NCBI RefSeq assembly: GCF_001664485.1
Contig: NZ_CP013630.1
Span: forward strand, 809,001-873,000
Direction of reading: 5' to 3'
DNA length: 64,000 nt
From: Rhizobium sp. N324
GTDB taxonomy: Bacteria > Pseudomonadota > Alphaproteobacteria > Rhizobiales > Rhizobiaceae
The notes under the pieces are model-generated. The model was not told the DNA's origin and searched no databases. It saw only the letters and a program-made list of their open reading frames with translations. A program made the position numbers and the translations under genes. Shown here one piece after another: positions 45,517-55,078 of the stretch. Position 1 is the stretch's first letter. Every line of letters starts with the position of its first letter.

Positions 45517-46040
45517 GCACGACATCACTCGCATCTCGCCGTCGCCGCCGTTCGCTCGGTGTGCCGCGTCACATCTCCATCGAATCAATGGATCGCGAAT
45601 TCCTCATCTGCGAAGCGATCCTGCGCGATCCGGACATTGAACTCGCTCTCGATATCGATTGGGTTGCCGACGACGTGACTTGTCGCCGCGTTGGCTGGTG
45701 GCTGGTCAAGTACACGGGGACGCTCTTCCACGTCGGCCGCCGACTGCTCGAACTCTCGTCTCCAGGAGGCGCGCTCCTCCCGCCGCCTGAGTTTCGGATT
45801 TGCTTGGCAACGGAGCCGACCGAAGAAGAGTTGTCCATGGCGCCGATCCTGCAGCCCTGGAGCCTTTTGCTTTTCCAGAGCGGAAATCAGCCGGCGATGT
45901 GGAAGCTCGGCGGGACCGTCTATCATCCAGATCACGACTGCTCGCCGATCTGGACGCGGCTGCTGTATCTGCATCGGGACAAGGCGATGGCGCGGACAGA
46001 TGAGGGTTGGGTGCGGCTAGGGAAGAGGATGAGCGCATGA
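45513..46040 (+). CDS. Hypothetical protein
   Basis: 175 residues with a basic head (ASRRRRRSLG). It is Trp-rich later (RRVGWWLVKYTGTLFHVGRRL, LQPWSLLLFQSGNQPAMWKLGG). It lacks the CxxC knuckle of its neighbours. No family recognised. Overlaps of 4 bp on both sides place it in the same operon. Confidence 0.62.
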   Translation: MSTTSLASRRRRRSLGVPRHISIESMDREFLICEAILRDPDIELALDIDWVADDVTCRRVGWWLVKYTGTLFHVGRRLLELSSPGGALLPPPEFRICLATEPTEEELSMAPILQPWSLLLFQSGNQPAMWKLGGTVYHPDHDCSPIWTRLLYLHRDKAMARTDEGWVRLGKRMSA

Positions 46041-46609
46041 CGATCACGGATCAACGGAGACAGTGGCTGCGCGGGGCGTATCTCGACCGCATCATCGAAA
46101 CAGCCATGCACTACGCCGCCGATCACACGCATTTTGCCGACGCGGAATGGGAATCCTATATCGCCGGCGCGTTTGAGTATCTCACCGAGCTGACGGCGGA
46201 AGACCATGGATATCTTCGCGAGCAGGCAGGATATGAAGCCTGGAAGCGGATCCGCGCGGCGCTGGCTGAGGAAAGCGAGACGACAATCGCGAAGCTCCGC
46301 CACGACAACGGCGATGTGATCGCCGACGACGCCAACTTCGCGATCGGCATGGGATGGCTCAGCCTGCTGCGGCACGCAGCCGATCGCGTCCGCACGTATC
46401 CGGAGTCGTGGCATGCTAGGCTTGCCGGCGGCAAGGAGAAGCTTGGCTGTTGCGTGCTTCACATCGCCTGCGACTACGACGCCCGTGGCTGCCGCTCCGA
46501 AGTCGAACGCCTCCGTGAGGAGGTTCGGCTGCGCAGCCTCGGCATGTGCGAGATCTGCGGAGAGAGCGGTCGGCTGCGGCTGTCGGGGTTCGCTGAAGAC
46601 TGTCTGTGA
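46037..46609 (+). pseudogene. GW/zinc-knuckle protein, paralogue C, 5' part before a frameshift
   Basis: 190 residues from ATG 46037. It has GMGWLSLLRHAADRV near residue 101 and CEICGESGRLRLSG at the end, then stops. In paralogues A and B the knuckle continues to a V-C-x-D-H or C-D-D-H element. That missing element (SLKTVCDKHAP) is present immediately downstream in another frame. Removing one G from the GGGG run at 46585-46588 joins them exactly. The gene is therefore probably broken by a 1-base insertion, unless it is an assembly error or a programmed shift. The intact product would be about 363 residues ending at 47126. Confidence 0.72.
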
Positions 46610-46625
46610 CAAGCATGCGCCGATC

Positions 46626-47126
46626 ATGGGCGAGATGCGCGAAGATGACGGAATGCATGCGGATCCGTGGTCGTGGAATGATGATGCCGGACGCATCGAA
46701 GACCTGCTCGCGAAGGGCCGGGCGCTGATATCCGAGTATCCTCCTGAGACCACCGAGCTGCTCAGAGATATGGATCCCGTGCGGCCGCGACCGAAACATC
46801 ATGTCATCGACGAGAGTAACGACCCGCTTCGCTCGACCACGCGCGGCATGCGGATCGATGACGACACCTGGAGCAAGAGCGGCCGCGAGCAGGAACTCTT
46901 GATCGAATTCGGATGGCACATCCAAGACGCGGTCAACGGTGCCGCCGTGAAAGTCGAATATCTCGACGGCTACGTTCGCGACGAGGTCGCGGGATGGCGC
47001 GCGCTCGCGGTGCAGCCGCTGACGGAATCAGACGAGGAATTCCTGCACGGGTATCTCCGTGGACTCATCGACGATGAATACGAGCGGATCCGGATCAAGC
47101 AGCAGGCCGAACGCAAAAACGATTAA
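46626..47126 (+). pseudogene. 3' part of the frameshifted paralogue C
   Basis: The continuation of paralogue C after the frameshift; the frame is open from 46587 and the first ATG is 46626. It encodes an acidic helical region (DDAGRIEDLLAKGRALISEYPPETTELL) and ends in a basic tail (RIRIKQQAERKND). About 165 residues could be made separately from ATG 46626 if initiation occurs. The zinc-knuckle half C-x2-H lies before that ATG, which argues that this is not an independent gene. Confidence 0.6.
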
Positions 47127-47156
47127 TGTCGAAAATAACCGACCAAAAGGTGGACA

Positions 47157-47663
47157 ATGTCGAATATTCCCGTCGCTTACGGCTGGCAGCACATTCTCGC
47201 CGAGGCCATAGAAGAAGCGGCCGCGCTGCCGGAACAGTGGTGCTTCGAGATCTGCAATTCCGAGACCGTCGGCGGTGCGATGAAGCTCTCGGCCTCATAC
47301 GTCAGCGGCGACGTGCCGCTGGACGACCACCTGCCGCCGCAGCGCAAGCTGCCGCATCCGTGGCGCTCGATGATGCGGATCCGGGAGAAGGCTCGCGCGC
47401 GGTCGCTGCAGACGTGTGAGTGCTGCGGCCGCCAAGGACAGCTTGTCGGTGCCGGCGAGAACGCGCTAGTGCGCTGCGTGCAGCATGAGTATGTCCTCGA
47501 TGCGATGGCGTGGAGCGCGGATCCTGTCGGGTTTCTGTTCGACAGCGCGGAGGAAGCGATGGCGCACTTCCTTCAGGACTACGGTGCCGGCATCGACATG
47601 ATGAAGGACCTGGCGGCTGGTTCCGATGAGGATGATGCCGACGTGACATCGGTGAAACACTGA
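47157..47663 (+). CDS. Phage-type GW/zinc-knuckle protein, paralogue D
   Basis: 168 residues. VAYGWQHILAEAIEEAAALPEQW opens it, and CECCGRQGQLVG...ALVRCVQHE carries the zinc pattern of A to C after the helix REKARARSLQT. The C-terminal 60 residues are acidic. It is the last gene of the run that starts with the phosphoesterase and converges on the integrase gene. Confidence 0.68.
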   Translation: MSNIPVAYGWQHILAEAIEEAAALPEQWCFEICNSETVGGAMKLSASYVSGDVPLDDHLPPQRKLPHPWRSMMRIREKARARSLQTCECCGRQGQLVGAGENALVRCVQHEYVLDAMAWSADPVGFLFDSAEEAMAHFLQDYGAGIDMMKDLAAGSDEDDADVTSVKH

Positions 47664-47673
47664 AAACTGACAC

Positions 47674-47708
47674 CCAGTCCCCGACGAGTTTGAAGCATCG
47701 GGCACTGG
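47674..47708. terminator. Hairpin between convergent genes
   Basis: CCAGT-c-CCCGA pairs with TCGGG-c-ACTGG around a 13-base loop, between the end of the phage-type run and the end of the integrase gene. It probably terminates from both sides, though no long T-run follows. Confidence 0.5.
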
Positions 47709-47721
47709 GGTAGGGCAGGGA

Positions 47722-49251
47722 TCACTCGGCTGCTTCGAGGAACTTCTCCTGCACAGGCATCAGCCGTTCCAATCCGTCCAGGACGGAGTCGGTCCAAGCG
47801 AGCATTGCCTTCTTCTTTAGGGCAAGGTGGAGAGGATTGCCGTAGGCCATCTTGGTGATCTTCGCGACACGCTGTTCATGCCACTCCGCTTTCTGCTCGG
47901 CGGTCATGGCATCTTCGCCAAGGCCTTGGGAAAGTGTGATCTCATGCGCTAGGATTGCAGACGCTCCTCCCGGGATACCAGCATCGTCCATGCAGTCAGT
48001 CAGGCTCCGGCGAAGGTCGTGAGGTGACCAGAACAAGATCCCGTTCTGCGCCAGCAGATCCACTGCCTCATGTTTACGCCCCTTGCTAAGGACATCTTTT
48101 GCAGCGAGACGTCGAACTACCGCAAGCGGCGCGCTTCGGTTTACATGAATCTCGTTCTCGTCCGTGGCGCGCTCGGATGGAAATGCCCAGTCAGAATCCG
48201 AACGCCGAGCCGCTTTAAGCAGCGGCATCATGAATTCGACTGCCCGAGGAGGGACCGGAAGGACATGAGCTTTTCCTGCCTTCATGACGCCTTCCCCCCA
48301 TGCTGCCAGATACCAGCCTGGTTCGTTTGGATCAGGATAGAAATCCCTGCGACGGAGGGAGAGGGCGGCTTCGACGCGCTGGCATGTCATCGTCAACCAG
48401 CAGAACGCTGAGTAGACATTGTCACGAAGGCCGTGTTTGCCATCCTGTCGACCGGGTAGGGGCTTGTCGAGATACTCAGTGGCAAGCCGGATGGTCTTGG
48501 CGATGTCGGTCACCGACGGCTTCCGATCGCGTGCCTTTACAACGCTGTCTGAGGTCACGTGCTGCCACCACATGAATGTCTGATCGAGGCCGGAGTCGCC
48601 CGAACGCTGCGTGCAACAGTATGTCATCACGCCCTTGATGTTCGACAGGGCCTTCAGGCTGGGGGAAACTCCACTTGTGTTTTCGACATCATCGCGGATC
48701 TTTTCCAGGTCGCCGCGCTTGAGCAGCGCAGCAGGCTGATCAACGAACTTCGACAACTCCGGGCGGCGGAGGGTGCGATTGAGTTCCTCGATGTAGAGTT
48801 TGCCGATCTTTTTCCTTGCCGTCGGTTTGGTGCGTGCTTCGATCATGTATTCGAAGCACTTCCTGAGCGTCCACGTGTGGACTACAGGCCGCATTTCATC
48901 GAGCGCTTCCTTGTTCGTCTTTTTGGGTCCGACGAACTTCGATGCGAGAAAAGGCTCAAGTTGCTCTGAGTCGTGATCGAGGAGATCCTTGACCACTTTG
49001 CAAAGCTCTCGAGCGGCAGTGATTGCTGAGATGTGCCTACGCTTGTTCGGCCAAGCGTAGCCGAAAGTCTTGCTCCAGTCGCGGTACTTCACGATCCATG
49101 AAGCTCGACCTTTCTGTACGACCAGCCTCAAACCTTCCATTTTGGCATCACTGTAGATGTGAATACCTCCGGGCGGCGTCTCACCCGTCTCAGCCATTGC
49201 AATGGCCTCTTTGATGACCCTCTCGTCAATGATTACTCGTACCGTCGCCAT
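47722..49251 (-). CDS. Tyrosine-recombinase integrase of the island
   Basis: 509 residues. An N-terminal arm-binding/SAM-like part precedes a catalytic domain in which the conserved elements are visible: Arg in TCQRVEAALSLRRRD, HDLRRS (H-x-x-R), a further His in ILAHEITLS and a Tyr near the C-terminus (MAYGNPLHLALKKK). It is long for the family, like P4-type and related island integrases. It reads leftward, away from the tRNA fragment about 230 bp from its start, the standard position for an integrase next to its att site. Confidence 0.88.
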   Translation of the reverse strand: MATVRVIIDERVIKEAIAMAETGETPPGGIHIYSDAKMEGLRLVVQKGRASWIVKYRDWSKTFGYAWPNKRRHISAITAARELCKVVKDLLDHDSEQLEPFLASKFVGPKKTNKEALDEMRPVVHTWTLRKCFEYMIEARTKPTARKKIGKLYIEELNRTLRRPELSKFVDQPAALLKRGDLEKIRDDVENTSGVSPSLKALSNIKGVMTYCCTQRSGDSGLDQTFMWWQHVTSDSVVKARDRKPSVTDIAKTIRLATEYLDKPLPGRQDGKHGLRDNVYSAFCWLTMTCQRVEAALSLRRRDFYPDPNEPGWYLAAWGEGVMKAGKAHVLPVPPRAVEFMMPLLKAARRSDSDWAFPSERATDENEIHVNRSAPLAVVRRLAAKDVLSKGRKHEAVDLLAQNGILFWSPHDLRRSLTDCMDDAGIPGGASAILAHEITLSQGLGEDAMTAEQKAEWHEQRVAKITKMAYGNPLHLALKKKAMLAWTDSVLDGLERLMPVQEKFLEAAE

Positions 49252-49482
49252 ACCGTCTCCGTGCCGCCCCGGCTTGCCATACCGCCGCCATACCGTTCAA
49301 AACGAGTTGACAAGCGCCACAAACACGAGGGCTATAGATTAGTCATCCCTGAAATGAACCAGCCCTAATTGTTGACAATGCTTAGGAAATTCAGCAGGTT
49401 ACGAAAATGATGCCGAGGAACTTCGAGGCTTGTCAACTGGTTTGGTGACGGCCGGAATTTGGGGTTTCGTCAGACAACAGTC

Positions 49483-49527
49483 TTGTGGCACCTGAGGTCG
49501 GAGGTTCGAGACCCCCCAACCGTACCA
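49483..49527 (+). repeat. tRNA 3' fragment, probable island attachment site
   Basis: 45 nt that fit tRNA positions 32-76: anticodon loop TTGTGGC, 3' stem ACCTG, variable loop AGGTC, T-stem GGAGG, T-loop TTCGAGA, CCCCC, acceptor strand CAACCGT, A and CCA. The bases upstream (CAGTC) no longer pair with ACCTG beyond three positions and there is no D-arm, so only the 3' part is here. GTG at 34-36 would mean His, but base 73 is A (His tRNAs normally have C) and there is one A-C mismatch in the T-stem, so identity is open. This is the expected att remnant left by integration at a tRNA 3' end. Confidence 0.7.
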
Positions 49528-50195
49528 TCTCCCCACGTAGGATCGCTTTCGAGCAAGTCGTTTCGGCTAACGTTATTTCGAACGAATTGTCACTGCAGAT
49601 GCTGAAGTAGTCTGCAAACCGCAGCGCGGCGCCCTCAAGAGCTCGACGCTCTGACCGCGAATTGCTGCTTATTTGCCACATCAAATCGAACATTTGGAAT
49701 GGCACAACCGCCCATATGGTGCGATAGCGCCATCTGAGCTACATGTGCAGCAAATAGCAGCACCAAGGTCCGCAATTGCGACGATCCGCCACTCGATCCA
49801 AAAAGAATCCCCCACGTCAGCATGTCGCGGAAGATGCGAACAGCGAAGCCTACCTAGCCCCAAGAGAGGCGGAGATAGCTTTCGGACCGTCGAAACATGC
49901 GGAGCCGATATCGCCGAACCTGAGACTTACTAAATTTCAGCACATCAATGTAACGTCAATTTAAGTGCCGTCATGCCAGCAATTGCGGAAGTTGGGACGG
50001 GCAGAACGCAGGATCCTGGAATATGTCTTGTAGCCCTTGAAAGAGGTTGCGGAGGAAGCGTTTCATAAGCGCTGGTTGCCAAGATCAAAACATTCCTGAA
50101 CAGAAATGAAGCTTTTAGTTGAAGTTTCCCCTTTTATGAAGCAGAGGGAAACTGGTGTTAGGCGCGGCCGAGTGGAATAGGCAAACGGGGATTTT
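49528..50195. other. Backbone intergenic region at the island boundary
   Basis: 668 bp between the att site and the RTX protease, without a gene I can support. It should contain the protease promoter, probably in the AT-richer stretch 50085-50180. Confidence 0.35.
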
Positions 50196-53100
50196 ATGAC
50201 GGACCTTATTACTCCGACGAAGAGCGTCAACACGACTGGCGATGCGAAAGTTGACGGGCTCTTCAGCGGCACCGCCTGGGACGGAACGATAACCTATGCG
50301 TTTCCTACCACCTCGTCATCGTATGTCGATGATGGCGTCAATTTATACTATGAAAAGTACTATTCTTTCACTCCAATATCCTCGCAGCAGCAGTCTCACG
50401 CCTTGTTCTTTATGGAGCAATCCTACGGGAGTGCGGCAAATGACGGCTTCTCCGTCGAGGGGTTCACGAACGCCAACTTTGAGGCCGGAAGCGCGAATAC
50501 CGCAACGGTGCGCTTCGCTCAGACGTCGGATCCCTATCTGGATACGGCAGGGGCCTATTTCCCAGCTGCCGACGGGCGGGGTGGGGATATCTGGTTCGGG
50601 ACGGGATATGCTGGCACCGAAGCTGATTATCGCTTCCCGAGGTTCGGCAACTATGCAGGCCAAACCTTGGCGCACGAGCTGGGTCACGCGCTCGGGCTGA
50701 AACATGCTCACGAAGGGGGAACGGTCGTTCCAAGCGCCTACGACTCGCTCGAATACACGATCATGACCTACCACACATTTATCGGAGACGATGAGAGTGG
50801 GGCCAAGTATGAGCAAAATGGCGCCCCACAAACCTTCATGATGCTCGACATCGCCGCCCTGCAGGAAATGTATGGTGCGGACTATACGACGAACAGTGGC
50901 GATACCGTCTACAAGTGGAATCCGAACCAGGGCATCACCTATGTCAATGGGGTGGCGGCCATCACGCCCGCTGCCAACAGGGTTTTCGCAACAATCTGGG
51001 ACGGCGGCGGTATCGATACCTATGATTTGAGCGCTTATACCACCGCCCTCAAGATCGACTTGCATGCAGGGGGCTATTCGGTCTTTTCCCAGGGCCAGTT
51101 GGCCGACCTGGGAGGCGGTCCGAATAATGGCTACGCCCGCGGCAACATTTTCAACGCCCTTCTTTATCACGACAATGTCGCGTCGTTGATTGAGAACGTT
51201 TGGGCCGGCTCCGCCAACGATACTATTGTCGGCAACGAGGCGGACAATACACTCTGGGGCAATGCCGGAAACGATACCCTTACTGGCGACTCCGGCAATG
51301 ACACGCTCGACGGCGGTGCCGGAAACGACAAGATGTCGGGCGGGGCGGGTGACGACGTCTACATCGCCGACAACGGCAACGACACCGTGATCGAGAATGC
51401 CAATGAGGGAACGGATACGGTCCGGACGACGGTTTGGAGTTATACACTCGGCGCCAACGTCGAAAACCTGACCTATATCGGCACCGGCACGTTCGCCGGT
51501 GGTGGCAATGCGGCGGACAATGTGATCACCGGCGGGACTGGGTCTGATCGGCTGGATGGGAAGGCCGGTGCCGACACGCTGATCGGTGGTGCGGGCGACG
51601 ATCAATATACTGTCGATAGTCTCAACGATGTTGTGATCGAGGCCGCCGGCGGCGGCGTTGACACGATCTGGACCGATCTTAACACTTATTCGCTGGCGGG
51701 GATCGCCAATGTCGAGAACCTATCCTTCTCAAGCGGCGGCAATTCTACCGGCACCGGCAACAGCCTCGACAATATAATCAAGGGTGGGACAGGCAACGAC
51801 ACGCTCTCTGGTGGGGTAGGCAACGATACTCTGATCGGTGGCTTGGGAACTGACACGCTCATCGGTGGGACTGGCAACGATACTTATGTCGTTTGGGATA
51901 ACGGCGACACTATCATCGAAAACGTCGACGAGGGGATCGATACGGTTCAGACGACAATGGCGGCCTACACATTGGCAGCCAATGTCGAGTACCTCATCTA
52001 CAGCTGGATTGGGGCGTTTGCGGGCACGGGCAACAATCTCGACAACACGATCACGGGTGGCGCTGCCAGCGATACGCTTTCCGGCGGCGCCGGCAATGAC
52101 ACGCTGGATGGCGGGGCAGGCGCGGACAGCCTGTTCGGTGGTGCCGGTAACGACACTTACATCGTCGACAATGCCGGCGACCTCGTCACCGAAGCCGCCG
52201 ACGCAGGGATCGATACGGTTCGCACGACACTGGCAAGCTATTTGCTCGGTAGCAATGTCGAGAACCTCACCTATAGCGGCACGGTAGCCTTTACCGGGAC
52301 CGGCAATAGCCTCGCCAACACGATCAAGGGCGGGGCAGGTGCCGACACCCTGGACGGAAAAGCCGGAGCAGACATATTGATCGGCGCAGCCGGCGACGAC
52401 ACCTATTTTGTCGATAACGTTGCCGACGTCGTCACTGAACGGCCGAATGAAGGAGCCGATCTGACCAAGACGACGCTTTCTTCCTATGCCTTGACCAATA
52501 ATGTTGAAAGCCTGACCTTCATTGGCACCGGCGATTTCGCCGGGACTGGAAATGGTCTCGCCAATACGATCACCGGCGGTGCCGGCAACGACACACTTGA
52601 CGGCGGCGTCGGCAACGACACGCTGAACGGTGGCGCCGGCAACGACATACTTGACGGCGGCGCCGGCAACGACAGGCTGGCAGGCGGCGGCGGCGACGAC
52701 GTCTATATCGTCGACAGTGCGAACGACGTGATCACCGAACTGGTCAGCGCCGGCACCGACGAAATCCGCACGGCGCTTGCAGCCTACTCGATCGCCGCAC
52801 TGGTCAATGTCGAGAACCTGACCTACACGGGATCCGCCAACTTCACCGGCACCGGCAATGCGCTTGCCAACACGATCACCGGCGACGCCGGCAATGACAC
52901 GCTTGATGGCGGGGCCGGTGCGGACGCGTTGATCGGCGGTTTGGGCGACGACACCTACATCGTCGACAATGCCGGCGACAGCGTCACCGAAGCCGCCGAT
53001 GAGGGGACCGATACGGTTCGCACGGCATTGGCGACCTATACGCTTGGCAGCGATGTCGAGAACCTCACCTATACCGGCACGGTAGCCTTTACCGGGACCG

Positions 53101-54965
53101 GCAATGACCTCGCCAACACGATCAAGGGCGGGGCAGGTGCCGACACCCTGGACGGAAAGGCCGGAGCAGACATACTGATCGGCGCAGCCGGCGACGACAC
53201 CTATATCGTCGATAACGTTGGCGACGTGGTCACCGAAGCCACTAATCAAGGCACCGATCTGATCAGGACGGCGCTTTCAAGCTATACGCTCGGCAACAAT
53301 GTCGAGAACCTGCGCTATACGGGATCCGCCAGCTTCACCGGCACCGGCAACGCGCTCGCCAATACGATCATCGGCGGCGCCGGCAACGATCTTCTGGACG
53401 GTGGCGCCGGCAACGACACGCTTGACGGCGGCGCCGGCGACGACATCTATGTGGTCGACAGTGCGAGCGACGTGATCAAGGACAGCGCCGGCACCGACGA
53501 AATCCGCACGGCGCTTGCAGCCTACTCGATCGCCGCCTTGGTCAGTGTCGAGAACCTGACCTACACGGGATCGGCCAACTTCACCGGCACCGGCAATGCG
53601 CTGGCCAACACGATCACCGGCGGTATCGGCAACGACACGCTGAACGGCGGGGCCGGTGCGGACAGCTTGATCGGTGGGGCGGGGGGCGACGCCTATGTCG
53701 TCGACAATGCCGGCGACCTTGTCAGCGAAGCGGCCGATGCAGGGATCGACACGATTTGGACGACATTGGCCGCCTACACTCTGGGGGCCAATGTCGAGAA
53801 CCTCACCTACTTCGGTACGGCAGCCTTTGCCGGAACAGGCAATGATCTCGACAACACGATCACCGGTGGCGCTGCCGCCGATACGCTGTCCGGCGGTGTC
53901 GGCAACGATGTGCTGAATGGTGGCCTTGGGGCCGATCGTTTGATCGGTGGGGCTGGCAACGACACCTATATCGTCGACCATGCCGGCGACCTCGTCACCG
54001 AGGCCGCCAATGCGGGGACCGATACGGTTCGCACGACATTGGCGAGCTATACGCTTGGCAGCGATGTCGAGAACCTCACCTACATCGGCACGACGGCCTT
54101 TGTCGGGACTGGGAATCTGCTCGACAACGTTATTATGGGTGGTGTTGGCGCTGACAAGCTCATGGGGGCTGGCGGCCACGATACTTTGATCGGCGGGGCT
54201 GGTGCCGACACGATGTTGGGTGGGATCGGCGACGACGTATACGTCGTCGACATTGCGACCGATATCGTGATCGAGAATGTGAACGAAGGGACGGACACGG
54301 TCCAGACGGCGCTTTCAAGCTATACGCTCGGCAACAATGTCGAGAACCTGACTTATACGGGATCCGCCAGCTTCAGCGGCACCGGCAATGCGCTCGCCAA
54401 CACGATCACCGGCGGCGCCGGCAACGACACGCTGAATGGCGGGGCTGGCGCTGATACCTTGATCGGTGGAGCCGGCAACGACACCTACATCGTCGACCAT
54501 GCCGGCGACCTCGTCACCGAAGCCGCCGATAAGGGGATCGACACGGTTCGCACGAACCTGGCGAGTTATGCGCTTGCCGACAATGTCGAGAACCTGAGCT
54601 TTGTCGGCACTGGGGCCTTTGCCGGAACAGGGAATGCGCTGAACAACGTTATCGTCGGCGGCAGTGGTTCCAATACGCTAACCGGTGGCGCCGGAAACGA
54701 TACCCTCACTGGTGGAGTAGCAGCCGACGTCTTCATTTATTTGACGAACTGGGGCCATGATACGATCACAAACTTCCTGGCAACCGGCTCCGGACATGAC
54801 GCGATCTCGATCGATCACAGCATTTTCGCCGACTGGGAATCGCTTTTTGCGGCAACCGAGCAATCCGGGAATGATACAATTATCACTGCCGATTCCGACA
54901 ACACCATAACGCTGCAGAATGTTGCTCTTTCAAGCCTTCAGTCTTGGGACTTCCTGTTCGCATAA
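50196..54965 (+). CDS. Serralysin-type RTX metalloprotease (M10B)
   Basis: 1589 residues. The zinc site HELGHALGLKH (HExxHxxGxxH) is at 160-170 and the Met-turn at IMTYH near 190, diagnostic of serralysins. A DIAALQEMYGAD segment and first RTX nonapeptides (GNAGNDTLTGDSGNDTL) follow. From about residue 400 the protein consists of 13 modules of roughly 80-110 residues, each with an NVENLTY strand block, GTGN(A/S)LANTI and GGxGxDxLxGG calcium-binding repeats. It lacks a Sec signal and ends in a hydrophobic DFLFA tail, as expected for type I secretion. The catalytic domain is ordinary in size; the repeat region is about three times that of classical serralysins. Confidence 0.93.
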   Translation: MTDLITPTKSVNTTGDAKVDGLFSGTAWDGTITYAFPTTSSSYVDDGVNLYYEKYYSFTPISSQQQSHALFFMEQSYGSAANDGFSVEGFTNANFEAGSANTATVRFAQTSDPYLDTAGAYFPAADGRGGDIWFGTGYAGTEADYRFPRFGNYAGQTLAHELGHALGLKHAHEGGTVVPSAYDSLEYTIMTYHTFIGDDESGAKYEQNGAPQTFMMLDIAALQEMYGADYTTNSGDTVYKWNPNQGITYVNGVAAITPAANRVFATIWDGGGIDTYDLSAYTTALKIDLHAGGYSVFSQGQLADLGGGPNNGYARGNIFNALLYHDNVASLIENVWAGSANDTIVGNEADNTLWGNAGNDTLTGDSGNDTLDGGAGNDKMSGGAGDDVYIADNGNDTVIENANEGTDTVRTTVWSYTLGANVENLTYIGTGTFAGGGNAADNVITGGTGSDRLDGKAGADTLIGGAGDDQYTVDSLNDVVIEAAGGGVDTIWTDLNTYSLAGIANVENLSFSSGGNSTGTGNSLDNIIKGGTGNDTLSGGVGNDTLIGGLGTDTLIGGTGNDTYVVWDNGDTIIENVDEGIDTVQTTMAAYTLAANVEYLIYSWIGAFAGTGNNLDNTITGGAASDTLSGGAGNDTLDGGAGADSLFGGAGNDTYIVDNAGDLVTEAADAGIDTVRTTLASYLLGSNVENLTYSGTVAFTGTGNSLANTIKGGAGADTLDGKAGADILIGAAGDDTYFVDNVADVVTERPNEGADLTKTTLSSYALTNNVESLTFIGTGDFAGTGNGLANTITGGAGNDTLDGGVGNDTLNGGAGNDILDGGAGNDRLAGGGGDDVYIVDSANDVITELVSAGTDEIRTALAAYSIAALVNVENLTYTGSANFTGTGNALANTITGDAGNDTLDGGAGADALIGGLGDDTYIVDNAGDSVTEAADEGTDTVRTALATYTLGSDVENLTYTGTVAFTGTGNDLANTIKGGAGADTLDGKAGADILIGAAGDDTYIVDNVGDVVTEATNQGTDLIRTALSSYTLGNNVENLRYTGSASFTGTGNALANTIIGGAGNDLLDGGAGNDTLDGGAGDDIYVVDSASDVIKDSAGTDEIRTALAAYSIAALVSVENLTYTGSANFTGTGNALANTITGGIGNDTLNGGAGADSLIGGAGGDAYVVDNAGDLVSEAADAGIDTIWTTLAAYTLGANVENLTYFGTAAFAGTGNDLDNTITGGAAADTLSGGVGNDVLNGGLGADRLIGGAGNDTYIVDHAGDLVTEAANAGTDTVRTTLASYTLGSDVENLTYIGTTAFVGTGNLLDNVIMGGVGADKLMGAGGHDTLIGGAGADTMLGGIGDDVYVVDIATDIVIENVNEGTDTVQTALSSYTLGNNVENLTYTGSASFSGTGNALANTITGGAGNDTLNGGAGADTLIGGAGNDTYIVDHAGDLVTEAADKGIDTVRTNLASYALADNVENLSFVGTGAFAGTGNALNNVIVGGSGSNTLTGGAGNDTLTGGVAADVFIYLTNWGHDTITNFLATGSGHDAISIDHSIFADWESLFAATEQSGNDTIITADSDNTITLQNVALSSLQSWDFLFA
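51400..54690 (+). repeat. Thirteen-module RTX repeat array with higher-order duplication
   Basis: Modules begin at each (A/S)Y-x-(L/I)...NVENL(T/S)(Y/F) motif. Near-identical DNA about 120 bp long occurs at 52283 and 53081 (acggtagcctttaccgggac). The distinctive AYSIAAL module start occurs at about 52781 and 53519. This points to duplication of a three-module block within the gene. Confidence 0.8.
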
Positions 54966-54971
54966 TTTTTG

Positions 54972-55007
54972 CTCGGACTCGCGGCACGTTTTTGCCGCGA
55001 GTCCGAG
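54972..55007 (+). terminator. Strong hairpin after the RTX protease gene
   Basis: A perfect 15-bp stem (CTCGGACTCGCGGCA and its complement) with a 6-base loop CGTTTT, starting 6 bases after the stop codon. No T-run follows, but its position and strength suggest termination or mRNA 3'-end protection. Confidence 0.65.
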
Positions 55008-55078
55008 ACTGGGATCCTATCGATTGGATGGAACCCATGCCGTCTCGGGCCGTTCTCCAAGTTGACTGGAGAATATGC

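Noticed and set aside
49433..49705. Leftward frame beginning in the region of the tRNA fragment (MVRLGGLEPPTSG)
   Set aside because: This peptide is the well-known artefact of translating the antisense strand of a tRNA T-arm.
51729..53249. Leftward frame of about 500 codons opposite the RTX repeats
   Set aside because: Repetitive DNA gives repeated antisense frames; composition mirrors the RTX modules and no family is recognised.
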